In this document: in pieces, positions 1-8,774 of the stretch
How positions within the stretch are numbered: position 1 is the first letter of the stretch
Layout: each line of letters begins with the position of its first letter
NCBI RefSeq assembly: GCF_030348945.1
Contig: NZ_JAUCEN010000002.1
Coordinates: 682,001-746,000 of the forward strand
Reading direction: 5' to 3'
DNA from: Peribacillus sp. ACCC06369
GTDB taxonomy: Bacteria; Bacillota; Bacilli; Bacillales; DSM-1321
DNA length: 64,000 nucleotides
Notes under the pieces: generated by a model
Seen by the model: only the letters and a program-made list of their open reading frames with translations
What the model was told of the DNA's origin: nothing
The model's database searches: none
Position numbers and translations under genes: made by a program

Positions 1-1704
1 CGGTGGTGTTAGAGTGAACTTCACTTGTTTTTCTTCTGATTTTTCATTAAATGATACGGTGGTTTTTTTGGGATGAACTTCCCAATTTTCAGGAATTTTT
101 AAAGCGACCTTTGCTGCTGTTTTTCCTTTTGTATAATTTTTCAAGGTTACGGTCACTGGTATTTTTTCTTTTACATCTGATGTATTTACCACGATATCTT
201 CAGGGGATAGGTTAAGACCAACGTCAGGAAGGACAGCAATCGTTCCATCCAATTCTTCCATGATGGCGGTTTTGGTGCTGCCGTATTTATAAGAAATGCT
301 GGTTGTAATTGTTGATTCATCATAAGCATGATAATAGGCTGCATCTTCAGGGACTTCGACCTGGTAGGTTATTGTCGTTGATTTATTTGGTGCTAGATTG
401 ACTTCTTTAGCTTTTGTTTTAGCCTTCCATCCTTTAGGTACGTTCAATGCAGCAGCGACTTTTTTCAATGTTTGTTTCCCGTTATTCCTCACCGTTATGG
501 TTACGTTCGTATTCTGGCCTTTTGTAAGGATCATTGACGCTGCTTTAGCTTGAACATCCAGTCCTGAAGAGACATAACTGACATTTTGTAATTGCTCTTC
601 TTTTAATGAGAGCTTATGAAGTAAGTCGTTTTTCATGGCAGGGCTTAGCTTTGCCTTTTTGATTTGCGCAGTAATTGAACGAACATTGGCGAGAGCCGTT
701 TGGGAAGTTGAAAAAACCCGTTTATCATTTGGATAAGCTTCAATAACAGCATCTAAATTCCTTTGTAGATATTTAAATTCACCTTTTAATTTTGATGCTG
801 AGCGAGGGAGTTTTTCAGCCCATTCAGTAAAATCATAAGGTATGCCTGCAAATAGGTCCGACTGGCTTTTTGTATCAACGGCGCTTTGCTTCAAATCTAG
901 ATGGACCTGGCGCGGTGCTGCAGGGATATCAGAGCCCATGCCTTGGCTTTTATGCAGATACCGGGATTGTTCTCCAAGCTGTGGGTAAGTCATACCGTAT
1001 ATTGGATCATATTTACCGATTTCAATCGAAGTGGTTGCTTGATCTGCGGAGGAAACAGGTAAATATAACTTTTTCACTTGCCATACCGATAGACCTTGTT
1101 TCAATTGTTTTGGAAAAACAGTAGGATCAGCGGCATCCTTAAAGGCACGTTCGCTTAAGATTGTCATTGTTCGATGATGTCCATGCTGGGTATCATCATT
1201 TTGGAAGGATGGCATCAATATATCAGGCTGATACGTCCTAATAAAGCGGATAAGCCGTTCATACGTGAGTTCCTCGCCCCATTTTCCCAATGTTTCCTCT
1301 GGTGTTTTAGAGAATCCGAAATCATAGATGGGATCAGAGGTTGTTTCACTTAGATGATAGGCCTTAACTCCGGTGATTTTTGCAGCTTCTATCATTTCCC
1401 TTGAACGGATGATTCCAAGAGCATTGTCCAGTTCATCCCCAATTTCATTTTGTCCTCCTTCACCCCGGTTTGCAATCAGGCTGGATGTCTTCACCCCTAA
1501 CCCTCTCGATAGATAAGCGAGAAAGTCACTGCGCTCATCATCAGGATGGGCACCGCTGTTTAAGAATGTCACGGTCGTCTCGAGTGGCTTGACAGCATTC
1601 CATAACTCAACTTTGGCTTCCTCCGGATTTGCAGCGGAACCTCCAAACGGCAATAATGCAAGAACTAGCAAAAGGGAAAGCAACGATAAAAAAGCTTTTT
1701 TCAT
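1..1704 (-). CDS. Secreted PIG-L family deacetylase with C-terminal NEW3-like domain (3' end outside window)
   Basis: The reading frame is open on the minus strand from the ATG at 1704 to the window edge (568 codons, no stop), so the C-terminus is missing. Residues 1-25 form a signal peptide ending near GGSAA. AHPDDE at residues 52-57, followed by HGHH about 120 residues later, is the zinc-binding signature of PIG-L/LmbE deacetylases, which remove acetyl groups from N-acetylglucosaminyl substrates. The C-terminal half has beta-rich stretches (NVTITVRNNGKQTLKK, IPVTVTLKNYTKGKT) typical of NEW3-type carbohydrate-associated domains. AAGGGGG lies 9 nt before the start. It is exported and probably acts on wall or extracellular amino sugars; the substrate is not visible. 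It is divergent from the ROK gene, so the two may be co-regulated. Confidence 0.85.
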   Translation of the reverse strand, partial: MKKAFLSLLSLLLVLALLPFGGSAANPEEAKVELWNAVKPLETTVTFLNSGAHPDDERSDFLAYLSRGLGVKTSSLIANRGEGGQNEIGDELDNALGIIRSREMIEAAKITGVKAYHLSETTSDPIYDFGFSKTPEETLGKWGEELTYERLIRFIRTYQPDILMPSFQNDDTQHGHHRTMTILSERAFKDAADPTVFPKQLKQGLSVWQVKKLYLPVSSADQATTSIEIGKYDPIYGMTYPQLGEQSRYLHKSQGMGSDIPAAPRQVHLDLKQSAVDTKSQSDLFAGIPYDFTEWAEKLPRSASKLKGEFKYLQRNLDAVIEAYPNDKRVFSTSQTALANVRSITAQIKKAKLSPAMKNDLLHKLSLKEEQLQNVSYVSSGLDVQAKAASMILTKGQNTNVTITVRNNGKQTLKKVAAALNVPKGWKAKTKAKEVNLAPNKSTTITYQVEVPEDAAYYHAYDESTITTSISYKYGSTKTAIMEELDGTIAVLPDVGLNLSPEDIVVNTSDVKEKIPVTVTLKNYTKGKTAAKVALKIPENWEVHPKKTTVSFNEKSEEKQVKFTLTPP

Positions 1705-1765
1705 TTTCTTTTAACCCCCTTCAACCTTAATAAAATACCCAAGCTTTTGTGAAGAAAAAAATGTA

Positions 1766-1790
1766 GGTTAGTAATATTTTCTAACTAACC
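1766..1790. promoter_or_regulatory. Inverted repeat, candidate ROK operator (PIG-L side)
   Basis: GGTTAGT (1766-1772) and ACTAACC (1784-1790) form a perfect 7-bp inverted repeat with an 11-bp spacer, 62 bp upstream of the PIG-L start. It shares the ACTAAC half-site with the repeat just before the ROK gene. Binding by the neighbouring ROK protein is inference. Confidence 0.45.
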
Positions 1791-1926
1791 AGATGAAAAA
1801 ACTTATCTAATAAATAGCACTAATGGTTATAAATGTAAATAATTCGAAGTAACTATTAAAAGGTGAGTATTTAAAATATTCAGAATTATAACTTGTGCAC
1901 AGAATGTATTTAAGTTATATTTTTAC

Positions 1927-1951
1927 TTAATTAGGAAGATTTACTAACTAA
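1927..1951. promoter_or_regulatory. Inverted repeat, candidate ROK operator (ROK side)
   Basis: TTAATTAG (1927-1934) pairs with CTAACTAA (1944-1951) with one mismatch and a 9-bp spacer, 18 bp before the ROK start codon. A repressor bound here would block the ROK-importer operon. The shared TTAG/CTAA core links it to the site at 1766-1790. Confidence 0.45.
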
Positions 1952-1969
1952 ATGATGTAAGGCCGTGAT

Positions 1970-3202
1970 GTGATGAGTTTTAAAAGAACACCCAGTCATC
2001 AAAAATACGTTAATAAAAAAAGAATCATTCAATGCATCCAAGAATGTTCACCCATATCGAGAGCTGAAATCGCCGTTAAGCTTAAGCTAAGTAAACCGAC
2101 CGTTTCCCTGGCCGTGGATGAACTTATACAGGAGAAATGGGTATTTGAGAAAGGGATAGGAGAATCCTCTTCTCAAGGTGGAAGGAGGCCTATCCAGCTC
2201 TTTTTCAATGAGAAGGCTGCCTATATCATAGGGGTTGATATTGGCGGGACGAAAGTGAAAATCGTTTTATGTGATTTAATTGGCAACATCCTTGCAGAAG
2301 CTAGTTTTTCAACAAGCACTTATTTACATTCAGGTCTTCTTAAACAAATGGCGATTGAAACGGAACGGTTAATTGCAAAGAAGCAGATTGGAAACGACAG
2401 GATATTAGGGATGGGAGTCGGGATTCCTGGTATAACGCAAACGGCAAGCGGATTAGTCATAGAGGCACCGAGTTTAGGGTGGGTACAGTATCCGTTTATA
2501 GCCGAAGCGAAAAGGTATTTTGATTTCCCCATTTTTCTCGACAATGATGTAAACGCGGCTGCGCTTGGAGAACAATGGCTGGGTAATGCACAAAATAAGC
2601 GGAATTTACTGTTCATTGCGGTTGGCACGGGGATAGGAAGCGGCATAATCTTGAATAATCAGTTATACAGAGGGGCATCCAGTGCAGCTGGGGAAATGGG
2701 ATATATGGTAACTGATAAAGAGGATATGAAGCGTGAATTCAAGCCGGTTTTCCATAGGTACGGCTATTTGGAAAGTGTCGCAGGTGGAAAATCGATTGGC
2801 GGTCAATTTACCAGAGCTGTTCTTAAGGATCCTCATCATTTTTTATTCGAACGGGCCCAATCTTTCGAACTATCGGGGGAAGATGCTTTTTTGTCCGCAA
2901 AAAAAGGAGACACGACAGCGATGGCAGTCATTAATGAAGCCATCGAACATTTAGCCTGCGGAATTGTCAATGCGGCTAGTTTGCTAAATCCAGAGGTGAT
3001 TATTTTAGGAGGTGGTGTATTAAATTCATCTGAATACATTTTACCTAGAATTCGGGAGATCGTTGATCGATATCTTCCAAGTTTAGTAGAAATGAAAACT
3101 TCTCAATTGGGAGAAAACGCAGGAGTATTAGGGGCGGTTTCCCTATTCTTAAGGGAACATGATGGCATTTTGAATTTTCGTGATGAGGGGGATTATTTAT
3201 GA
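1970..3202 (+). CDS. ROK family transcriptional regulator
   Basis: This 410-residue protein has an N-terminal winged helix (about residues 10-70, SRAEIAVKLKLSKPTVSLAV) followed by a ROK sugar-kinase-like fold. The phosphate motif DIGGTK is near residue 90, with LDNDVNAAALGE and VGTGIGSGII further on. This is the NagC/XylR-type repressor layout. The usual ROK zinc site (a His and a CxCGxxGC cluster after the GEMG motif) is absent: GEMGYM is followed by a Cys-free stretch, so kinase activity is unlikely and the fold probably serves as an effector sensor. GTG at 1970 and ATG at 1973 are both possible starts. The stop overlaps the ATG of the binding-protein gene (ATGA), making ROK the first gene of the operon. 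Effector unknown. Confidence 0.85.
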   Translation: MMSFKRTPSHQKYVNKKRIIQCIQECSPISRAEIAVKLKLSKPTVSLAVDELIQEKWVFEKGIGESSSQGGRRPIQLFFNEKAAYIIGVDIGGTKVKIVLCDLIGNILAEASFSTSTYLHSGLLKQMAIETERLIAKKQIGNDRILGMGVGIPGITQTASGLVIEAPSLGWVQYPFIAEAKRYFDFPIFLDNDVNAAALGEQWLGNAQNKRNLLFIAVGTGIGSGIILNNQLYRGASSAAGEMGYMVTDKEDMKREFKPVFHRYGYLESVAGGKSIGGQFTRAVLKDPHHFLFERAQSFELSGEDAFLSAKKGDTTAMAVINEAIEHLACGIVNAASLLNPEVIILGGGVLNSSEYILPRIREIVDRYLPSLVEMKTSQLGENAGVLGAVSLFLREHDGILNFRDEGDYL

Positions 3203-4290
3203 AATATAGGAAAAAGTCGCTTGTTTCAGTTCTGGTCTTATCGGCAGCACTATTGATTTCAGGATGTAATGGTTCAGATACGAAAACGAATTCGGAGTCT
3301 GGCGGTTCCAAGGGAGAAAAAGGTGAGTTGGAAGATAAAATCGTCGTTTATTCTCCGCATGGCAAAGATATTTTATCGAAGTTCGAAAAGCAGTTCGAAG
3401 ATAAATATGGTATTGATGTTGAGTGGCTTGATATGGGGTCCCAGGAAATCCTTGACCGTGTTCGATCAGAGAAAAATAATCCGCAGGCAGACGTTTGGTG
3501 GGGAGCACCTTCCACGAACTTCAATCAAGCAAAGGATGATGGGCTGCTTTCTGCTTATAAGCCTACCTATTCCGATAGTCTCGAAGAAGGATTCCACGAT
3601 CCGGAATGGTATTGGACGGGAACGAGCCAGACACCGGAAGTCATCATGTATAACAGCAAAGAACTGTCAAAAGACGAAGTGCCGAAAGATTGGGATGAGC
3701 TGCTTGATCCGAAATGGAAAGATGAAATCATCATCCGCTATCCGTTGGCCTCCGGAACGATGAGGACAATTTTTTCTGCGATGATCTATCGTACGTATAA
3801 GGATACGAATGATCCCCAAGAAGGATATGACTGGTTAAAGAGGCTCGACCAGAACACGAAAGAATATTCAGCGAACCCGGAAATGATGTATAACAAGGTA
3901 GCTAAAGGTGAGGGATCCCTTTCCGTTTGGGCAATGCCGGATGTTGTCATGCTGAAAGAAAATAAAAATTATCCGTTTGAGTTCGTCATTCCAGAAAGCG
4001 GAACGCCCGTATTGACAGAAGGTATCGCCATCGTTGAAGGTGCCAAGCATCCAAAAGCGGCTGAAGCCTTTTATGAGTTTGTCAATTCACCAGAAGCCGC
4101 AAAAACTTTGGCAGAAGAATTTTACAGGATTCCAACCAGAAGTGATGTGAAGGATTTACCGGAATGGATCACGGAAACCGAAATCAAAGCCATGGATATC
4201 GATTGGAATGCATTCCAAAAAAATGGTGATGAGTGGATGAAATATTGGGACGAAAATATAAAAAGTGGAGATAAAGAAATTAAAGAATAA
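3199..4290 (+). CDS. ABC transporter substrate-binding lipoprotein (family 1 / iron-, phosphonate- or polyamine-type)
   Basis: A 363-residue exported lipoprotein. The signal peptide ends in LLISGC, with the lipidated Cys at residue 23. The mature part (IVVYSPHGKDILSKFEKQF, ADVWWGAPSTNF, LSVWAMPDVVML) has the pattern of periplasmic-binding-protein family SBP_bac_6/8, seen with FbpABC-like importers of iron, 2-aminoethylphosphonate or polyamines. GAGGGGGAT precedes the ATG, which overlaps the ROK stop, so translation is probably coupled. An ATPase and a double permease follow, and a lyase-superfamily enzyme ends the operon. The ligand cannot be read from sequence; the lyase suggests an organic molecule rather than a metal. 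Confidence 0.85.
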   Translation: MKYRKKSLVSVLVLSAALLISGCNGSDTKTNSESGGSKGEKGELEDKIVVYSPHGKDILSKFEKQFEDKYGIDVEWLDMGSQEILDRVRSEKNNPQADVWWGAPSTNFNQAKDDGLLSAYKPTYSDSLEEGFHDPEWYWTGTSQTPEVIMYNSKELSKDEVPKDWDELLDPKWKDEIIIRYPLASGTMRTIFSAMIYRTYKDTNDPQEGYDWLKRLDQNTKEYSANPEMMYNKVAKGEGSLSVWAMPDVVMLKENKNYPFEFVIPESGTPVLTEGIAIVEGAKHPKAAEAFYEFVNSPEAAKTLAEEFYRIPTRSDVKDLPEWITETEIKAMDIDWNAFQKNGDEWMKYWDENIKSGDKEIKE

Positions 4291-4304
4291 GGAAGTGTCG
4301 TTGG

Positions 4305-5078
4305 ATGGCGTCAATAAAAATGGAGAATGTCCAAAAAGCCTTCGGGAAAACGATAGCTGTTGACCATTTAAATCTGGAAATCAAAGAAGGAGAGTTTTTT
4401 ACCTTTCTTGGTCCAAGTGGCTGCGGTAAAACGACAACGCTTCGAATGATTGCCGGTTTTTATTATCCAACAAAAGGTATCGTCCGATTTGGCGACAAAG
4501 ATATGACGCGTGTACCTCCGGAGAAAAGAAATACAGGCATGGTATTTCAAAACTATGCCCTCTTTCCCCACATGACTGTTTTTGATAATGTTGCATTTGG
4601 TTTGCGTGTGAGAAAAGTTTCTGCAGCTGACTTAAAGAGGAGAGTGCTGGATGCCCTCCAAAAGGTCAGGCTGGAGAGCTACTCGAATCGTCAAGTGAGC
4701 CAGTTGAGCGGAGGACAGCAGCAGCGTGTTGCCCTTGCAAGAGCACTGGTCATTGAACCGGAAATATTGCTGTTGGATGAGCCCTTAAGTAATCTGGATG
4801 CCAAGCTTCGTGATGAAATGAGGGTAGAAATCTTAAGACTGCAGCGTGATTACGTCCACCCTTAATAACACGTTTTGAACATCCACCATGACATTTACAA
4901 CAGATCCAAAGAATTGGACAGAATGGATTTTACCTTTAAAGATATTCATTCCCTCTTCGGCCACATCCCATTTAATACTCATGAATTTGGATACTTTTAT
5001 CAAGGGAAGGAAGTGCATGTCCAACTACCTGAGAAACAGCTGCGCCTTCTCCCTGTCATTAGCGGTGATGCACCATGA
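4305..5078 (+). pseudogene. Broken ABC importer ATPase (CUT1/PotA type): deleted and apparently partly inverted
   Basis: The first 186 codons are an intact ATPase N-terminus: Walker A GPSGCGKT (residues 36-43), Q-loop MVFQNYALFP, signature LSGGQQQR and Walker B LLLDEPLSNLDAK. Translation then stops at tandem TAA TAA (4863-4868), before the H-loop. The same frame reopens to give a TOBE-like end (FYQGKEVHVQLPEKQL) whose stop at 5076-5078 overlaps the permease ATG, so 4305-5078 was once one gene. The family is normally about 350 residues; roughly 100 codons including the switch histidine are gone. The stretch at about 4853-4945 makes TOBE-like sense only on the minus strand (FKGKIHSVQFFGSVVNV, then VLLRVDV), which suggests a small inversion. 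A short form cannot hydrolyse ATP normally, so the importer either is dead or borrows another ATPase. Confidence 0.75.
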
Positions 5079-6763
5079 TTAAAAATCGTGACACCAGATT
5101 GACGATTTGGCTCCTTATTCCAGTTGTATTGGTGCTCGTAGCTTATGTACTCTACCCATCATTGAGAACCTTTATAGAAAGTTTGCAAAAAGACGGATCG
5201 ATATCCCTCGGAAATTATCAGGACTTCTTCGTACAGGAATCGAAAACGAACTTAGAGGCTCTATGGAATTCCGTTTATATATCCGTATTGAGTGTATTGG
5301 TCAGTGCCTTGATTGGCATTCCTCTCGCAATCATTTTTAACCGTTATGATTTTCCAGGGAGAAGCTTCTTTTCATCAGCAGCGATATTGCCGATTGTCCT
5401 TCCGTCGTTGGTGGGGGTTATGGCGTTTATGTTTTTATATGGAGAATCGGGATTAATCCCAAATGCCATCAAGGATCTGTTCGGTCTTGATAAAGTTCCA
5501 TTTAAAATTGGCGGGGTATCGGGAATACTGATCGTGCATGCCTATACGATGTATGTATATTTTTATATGACCGTATCCGCTGCAATCAATAAAATTGATC
5601 CGTCCCTAGAAGAAGCTGCTTATAACTTAGGCGCAAATAAATTTAAGGTATTTTGGAAGGTGACATTTCCATTATTGACACCTGCCATCGTGGCCGCCTC
5701 TTTACTTGTTTTCATGATATCGATGGCTTCATTCAGCGCCCCGTTTTTATTGGCTGGGGGGTACAGGGTATTGAGCTTGCAAATTTATTTTTCGAAGATT
5801 AATGGAGATATGGAAATTGCCGCCACTCAATCCGTCATTCTATCCATTGTTTCGATTTCATTTCTATTATTCATGCGTTGGTATCAGAATAGGAAAGATT
5901 ACCGCATGGCTTCCAAAGGAATTGGGGCACACAGGAATGAAGTGGAAAATCCGTTTATGAAATGGGTGATGGTCGTAACGGGTATCATCGGCGTAATTAT
6001 TCTGCTTTTACCGCACTTTACGATTCTATTGCTTTCACTTGTGCCGGATGGAACCTGGACATTCCAAACGTACCCAACAGTATTTAATGTGGAAAATTAC
6101 CGGCTATTGTTTGAAGATCCCAATATCTTTAAACCGTTACGGAATAGTTTACTGATGGCCGTAATTGCCACACTGGCAAATCTGGTGTTTGGGGTCATCG
6201 CGTCCTATGTTCTTGTCAAACGGAAATTCGTAGGGAAAAGCTTTGTTGATATTCTAGTCATGATTCCTTGGGCGTTGCCTGCAACGGTCATAGGGATGAA
6301 CTTGATTTTCGCATTCAATGAACCTAGCGTTTTTTCTTTCGGTCAAATATTGGTAGGAACATTTTGGATTTTGCCACTTGCCTATTTCATCAGACATATT
6401 CCACTCGTTGTCCGCTCGACTAACGCCGTTCTGGAGCAGCTCGATGACTCGATTGAGGAAGCGGCCAGAAACTTGGGGGCAAAGTGGTTTTATACCTTCA
6501 GAAAGGTCATTTTACCGATTATCATGCCTGGTGTTTTATCAGGGACATTATTGGCATTCATCGAGTCTGTAGGAGAATTTCCAACGTCAGTCTTGTTGTA
6601 TACGATTTCAAACAGACCCATATCCATTGAAATCATGAATCAGCTTCGGATGTTCAATATGGGGCAGGCAGCTGCCTATGGGATGATTCAAATCACGCTT
6701 ATTGTTATCGTTCTCTTTATTTCGAACAAGTTTTTTGGAATCAAAGCGGAAAAAGCTTTATAA
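5075..6763 (+). CDS. ABC importer permease, two fused permease domains
   Basis: A 562-residue integral membrane protein with about 12 helices in two tandem BPD_transp_1 domains, as in FbpB/ThiP-type permeases. Each half has an EAA loop that contacts the ATPase: EEAAYNLGANKFKVFWKV (about residue 185) and EEAARNLGAKWFYTFRKV (about 465). It would form the complete channel for the binding protein at 3199. The ATG overlaps the stop of the degenerate ATPase gene (ATGA). The permease frame itself is intact, so either the loss of the ATPase is recent or the permease still works with another ATPase. Confidence 0.9.
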   Translation: MIKNRDTRLTIWLLIPVVLVLVAYVLYPSLRTFIESLQKDGSISLGNYQDFFVQESKTNLEALWNSVYISVLSVLVSALIGIPLAIIFNRYDFPGRSFFSSAAILPIVLPSLVGVMAFMFLYGESGLIPNAIKDLFGLDKVPFKIGGVSGILIVHAYTMYVYFYMTVSAAINKIDPSLEEAAYNLGANKFKVFWKVTFPLLTPAIVAASLLVFMISMASFSAPFLLAGGYRVLSLQIYFSKINGDMEIAATQSVILSIVSISFLLFMRWYQNRKDYRMASKGIGAHRNEVENPFMKWVMVVTGIIGVIILLLPHFTILLLSLVPDGTWTFQTYPTVFNVENYRLLFEDPNIFKPLRNSLLMAVIATLANLVFGVIASYVLVKRKFVGKSFVDILVMIPWALPATVIGMNLIFAFNEPSVFSFGQILVGTFWILPLAYFIRHIPLVVRSTNAVLEQLDDSIEEAARNLGAKWFYTFRKVILPIIMPGVLSGTLLAFIESVGEFPTSVLLYTISNRPISIEIMNQLRMFNMGQAAAYGMIQITLIVIVLFISNKFFGIKAEKAL

Positions 6764-6778
6764 ATCGGAGGTTTAAAG

Positions 6779-8263
6779 ATGAGTAAGCTTGAAGAATTTA
6801 TCAAAAATGAAGGTAGTGTTTTTCCCGGTAAAACATATGCGGAAGAGCTTCTAATGCCAGTTTTTAATGATCAAAGAGATTACTTATTTCATGTGATGTT
6901 CGATATTCATCGAGCACATGTCATTATGCTTTCGGAACAAAAGATCATTAAAGAAGAAGAGGCGAAAACCATGCTGGATGGGATTCGGAAAGTGGCCCAA
7001 ACAGATCTCACCAAGCTGACCTATCAGCCTCAATTCGAAGACTTATTTTTCATGATGGAGGCAAAGGTCGGTGAGGAAATTGGTCATGAGCTTGCAGGGA
7101 AAATTCATATCGGGCGTAGCCGTAATGATATGGGAGTTGCGATGTACCGGCTAGTTTTGAGAGGTCATCTGCTCCAATTGATTGGTTATGCAAACCAATT
7201 GAGTGAGGCATTCTTGGTGCAGGCAGAAAAACATACAGAAACATATATTACTGGTTACACACATACCCAACCGGCTCAGCCGACTACATTAGGCCATTAC
7301 TTTTTAGCCATTTATGATGTTCTCCAAAGGGATATTGGCCGGTTATGGGCAGCCTTTGAAACAGTGAACCAATCCCCTCTGGGCGCGGCTGCGTTAACGA
7401 CTACTGGTTTTCCAATCAGCCGGAACCGTACCGCAGAACTGCTTGGGTTCGATTCGGTTATTGAAAATTCCTATGACTCGATAGGTGGGGCCGATTATTT
7501 ATTGGAAACCGCAACTGCCATCATGACGTGCATGGTCAACACTGGAAGGTGGATTCAAGATTTCCTGCAGCATGTGACAAGGGAGTTTGGTACATTTCAT
7601 GTGGCAGATCCTTATGTTCAAGTGAGCAGCATCATGCCGCAAAAAAGAAACCCAGTATCAATTGAACATTCCCGTTCGATTGCAAGCAGTGCGTATGGTG
7701 ACGCACTTGCTGCCATGAACATGATCCACAACACACCATTTGGTGATATCGTCGATACGGAAGATGATTTACAGCCGCATTTATATCGAGCCTTTTCGAA
7801 TGCGGGCCGTGTCATGAAACTGATGTATGCCGTCATATCAACTTTGAAAGTGAATGAAGAACATACAAAGAAAATGGCAGCAAAATCTAGTATAACGGTT
7901 ACTGAATTAGCGGATACCCTATCAAGAGATTACGAGATATCATTTAGAAAAGCCCATTCCATAGCCAGCCATATTGCAAAACGGTCGATAAGTGAAGGGA
8001 AAGAGTTATATGATTGGGACACACAAGACATAAACAAGATGATAAATGAATTCGTTTCAGTGAATATAGCAGAAGATGAATGGAAAAAAATAATCTCTCC
8101 CGAATACTTTGTGGAGATTAGAAGCATTCAAGGCGGGCCCAGCCCGAAAGAGGTTTCGAGGATGATTGTATATAGAAAACAAAAACTGGAACAAGAGTTA
8201 CAGGAATATAAGGAAATGGTCAAAGCATTGAATGATGGAAGGAAGGCTTTAGTGGATTACTGA
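6779..8263 (+). CDS. Argininosuccinate lyase-like enzyme (fumarase/aspartase superfamily)
   Basis: A 494-residue member of the lyase superfamily that cleaves C-N bonds with release of fumarate. Visible motifs are the C3 signature SSIMPQKRNP (about residues 283-292), GRSRNDMG where ArgH has ARSRNDQ, GYTHTQPAQPTT for GYTHLQ, and SPLGAAALTTTGFPI. It lacks the WGGRF N-terminus of biosynthetic ArgH and is longer than the usual 460 residues. CGGAGG precedes the ATG, 15 nt after the permease. No argG is nearby. Sitting last in a ROK-controlled importer operon suggests catabolism of an imported N-succinyl-type amino compound, as EDDS lyase does in the same superfamily. That role is inference; annotation as arginine-biosynthetic ArgH would probably be wrong. 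Confidence 0.8.
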   Translation: MSKLEEFIKNEGSVFPGKTYAEELLMPVFNDQRDYLFHVMFDIHRAHVIMLSEQKIIKEEEAKTMLDGIRKVAQTDLTKLTYQPQFEDLFFMMEAKVGEEIGHELAGKIHIGRSRNDMGVAMYRLVLRGHLLQLIGYANQLSEAFLVQAEKHTETYITGYTHTQPAQPTTLGHYFLAIYDVLQRDIGRLWAAFETVNQSPLGAAALTTTGFPISRNRTAELLGFDSVIENSYDSIGGADYLLETATAIMTCMVNTGRWIQDFLQHVTREFGTFHVADPYVQVSSIMPQKRNPVSIEHSRSIASSAYGDALAAMNMIHNTPFGDIVDTEDDLQPHLYRAFSNAGRVMKLMYAVISTLKVNEEHTKKMAAKSSITVTELADTLSRDYEISFRKAHSIASHIAKRSISEGKELYDWDTQDINKMINEFVSVNIAEDEWKKIISPEYFVEIRSIQGGPSPKEVSRMIVYRKQKLEQELQEYKEMVKALNDGRKALVDY

Positions 8264-8308
8264 AGTTATCAGGTAAAAAGGAAGGGAGTTTTATTAACGG
8301 GCATGGAA

Positions 8309-8680
8309 CTCACGAGTATTTGCTCCAAACTCACGAGTAAAAGCGTGGAACTCACGAGTATTTGCTCCAAATTCACGAGTATTTGCTCCAAACTCACGAG
8401 TATTTGCTCCAAATTCACGAGTAAATGCGTGAAACTCACGAGTAAATGCTCCGAATTCACGAGTAAAAGCGTAAAACTCACGAGTAAAAGCGTGGAACTC
8501 ACGAGTATTTGCTCCAAATTCACGAGTAAAAGCGTAAAACTCACGAGTATTTGCTCCAAATTCACGAGTAAGTGCGTGAAACTCACGAGTATTTGCTCCA
8601 AATCACGAGTAAATGCATGGAACTCATGAGTATTTGCTCCAAATTCACGAGTAAATGCGTAAAACTCACGAGTAAAAGCC
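8309..8680. repeat. Tandem array of about 18 units of a 20-22 bp 'CACGAGTA' repeat
   Basis: About 18 head-to-tail units follow the pattern aactCACGAGTAtttgctcca, with variants (aaaagcgtgg, aaatgcgtg) alternating after the fixed CACGAGTA core. The array fills the gap after the lyase gene. Because units average 21 bp, long ORFs run through it on both strands but they are only translated repeat. There are no spacers, so it is not a CRISPR. A two-unit copy sits at 14738-14772. Confidence 0.9.
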
Positions 8681-8774
8681 CGAATCTCCTGAAAAGAGTA
8701 TTTTTTTGTTGTCTTGGAAGCAATACGAAGCATTTTATCTGCTAACTGCGAACCTAATATAAGGCGGAATGTTA

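Noticed and set aside
870..1124. 84-residue plus-strand ORF
   Set aside because: Shadow of the PIG-L gene on the opposite strand.
4833..5024. Minus-strand ORF inside the ATPase locus as a separate gene
   Set aside because: Its TOBE-like peptide is better explained as an inverted piece of the ATPase gene; there is no promoter or start signal of its own.
6779..8263. Simple call of arginine-biosynthetic argH
   Set aside because: No argG neighbour, altered N-terminus and motif, and position in a ROK-controlled importer operon argue for a catabolic paralogue, though not proven.
8309..8680. CRISPR array
   Set aside because: Units are contiguous with no unique spacers, and no cas genes are present.
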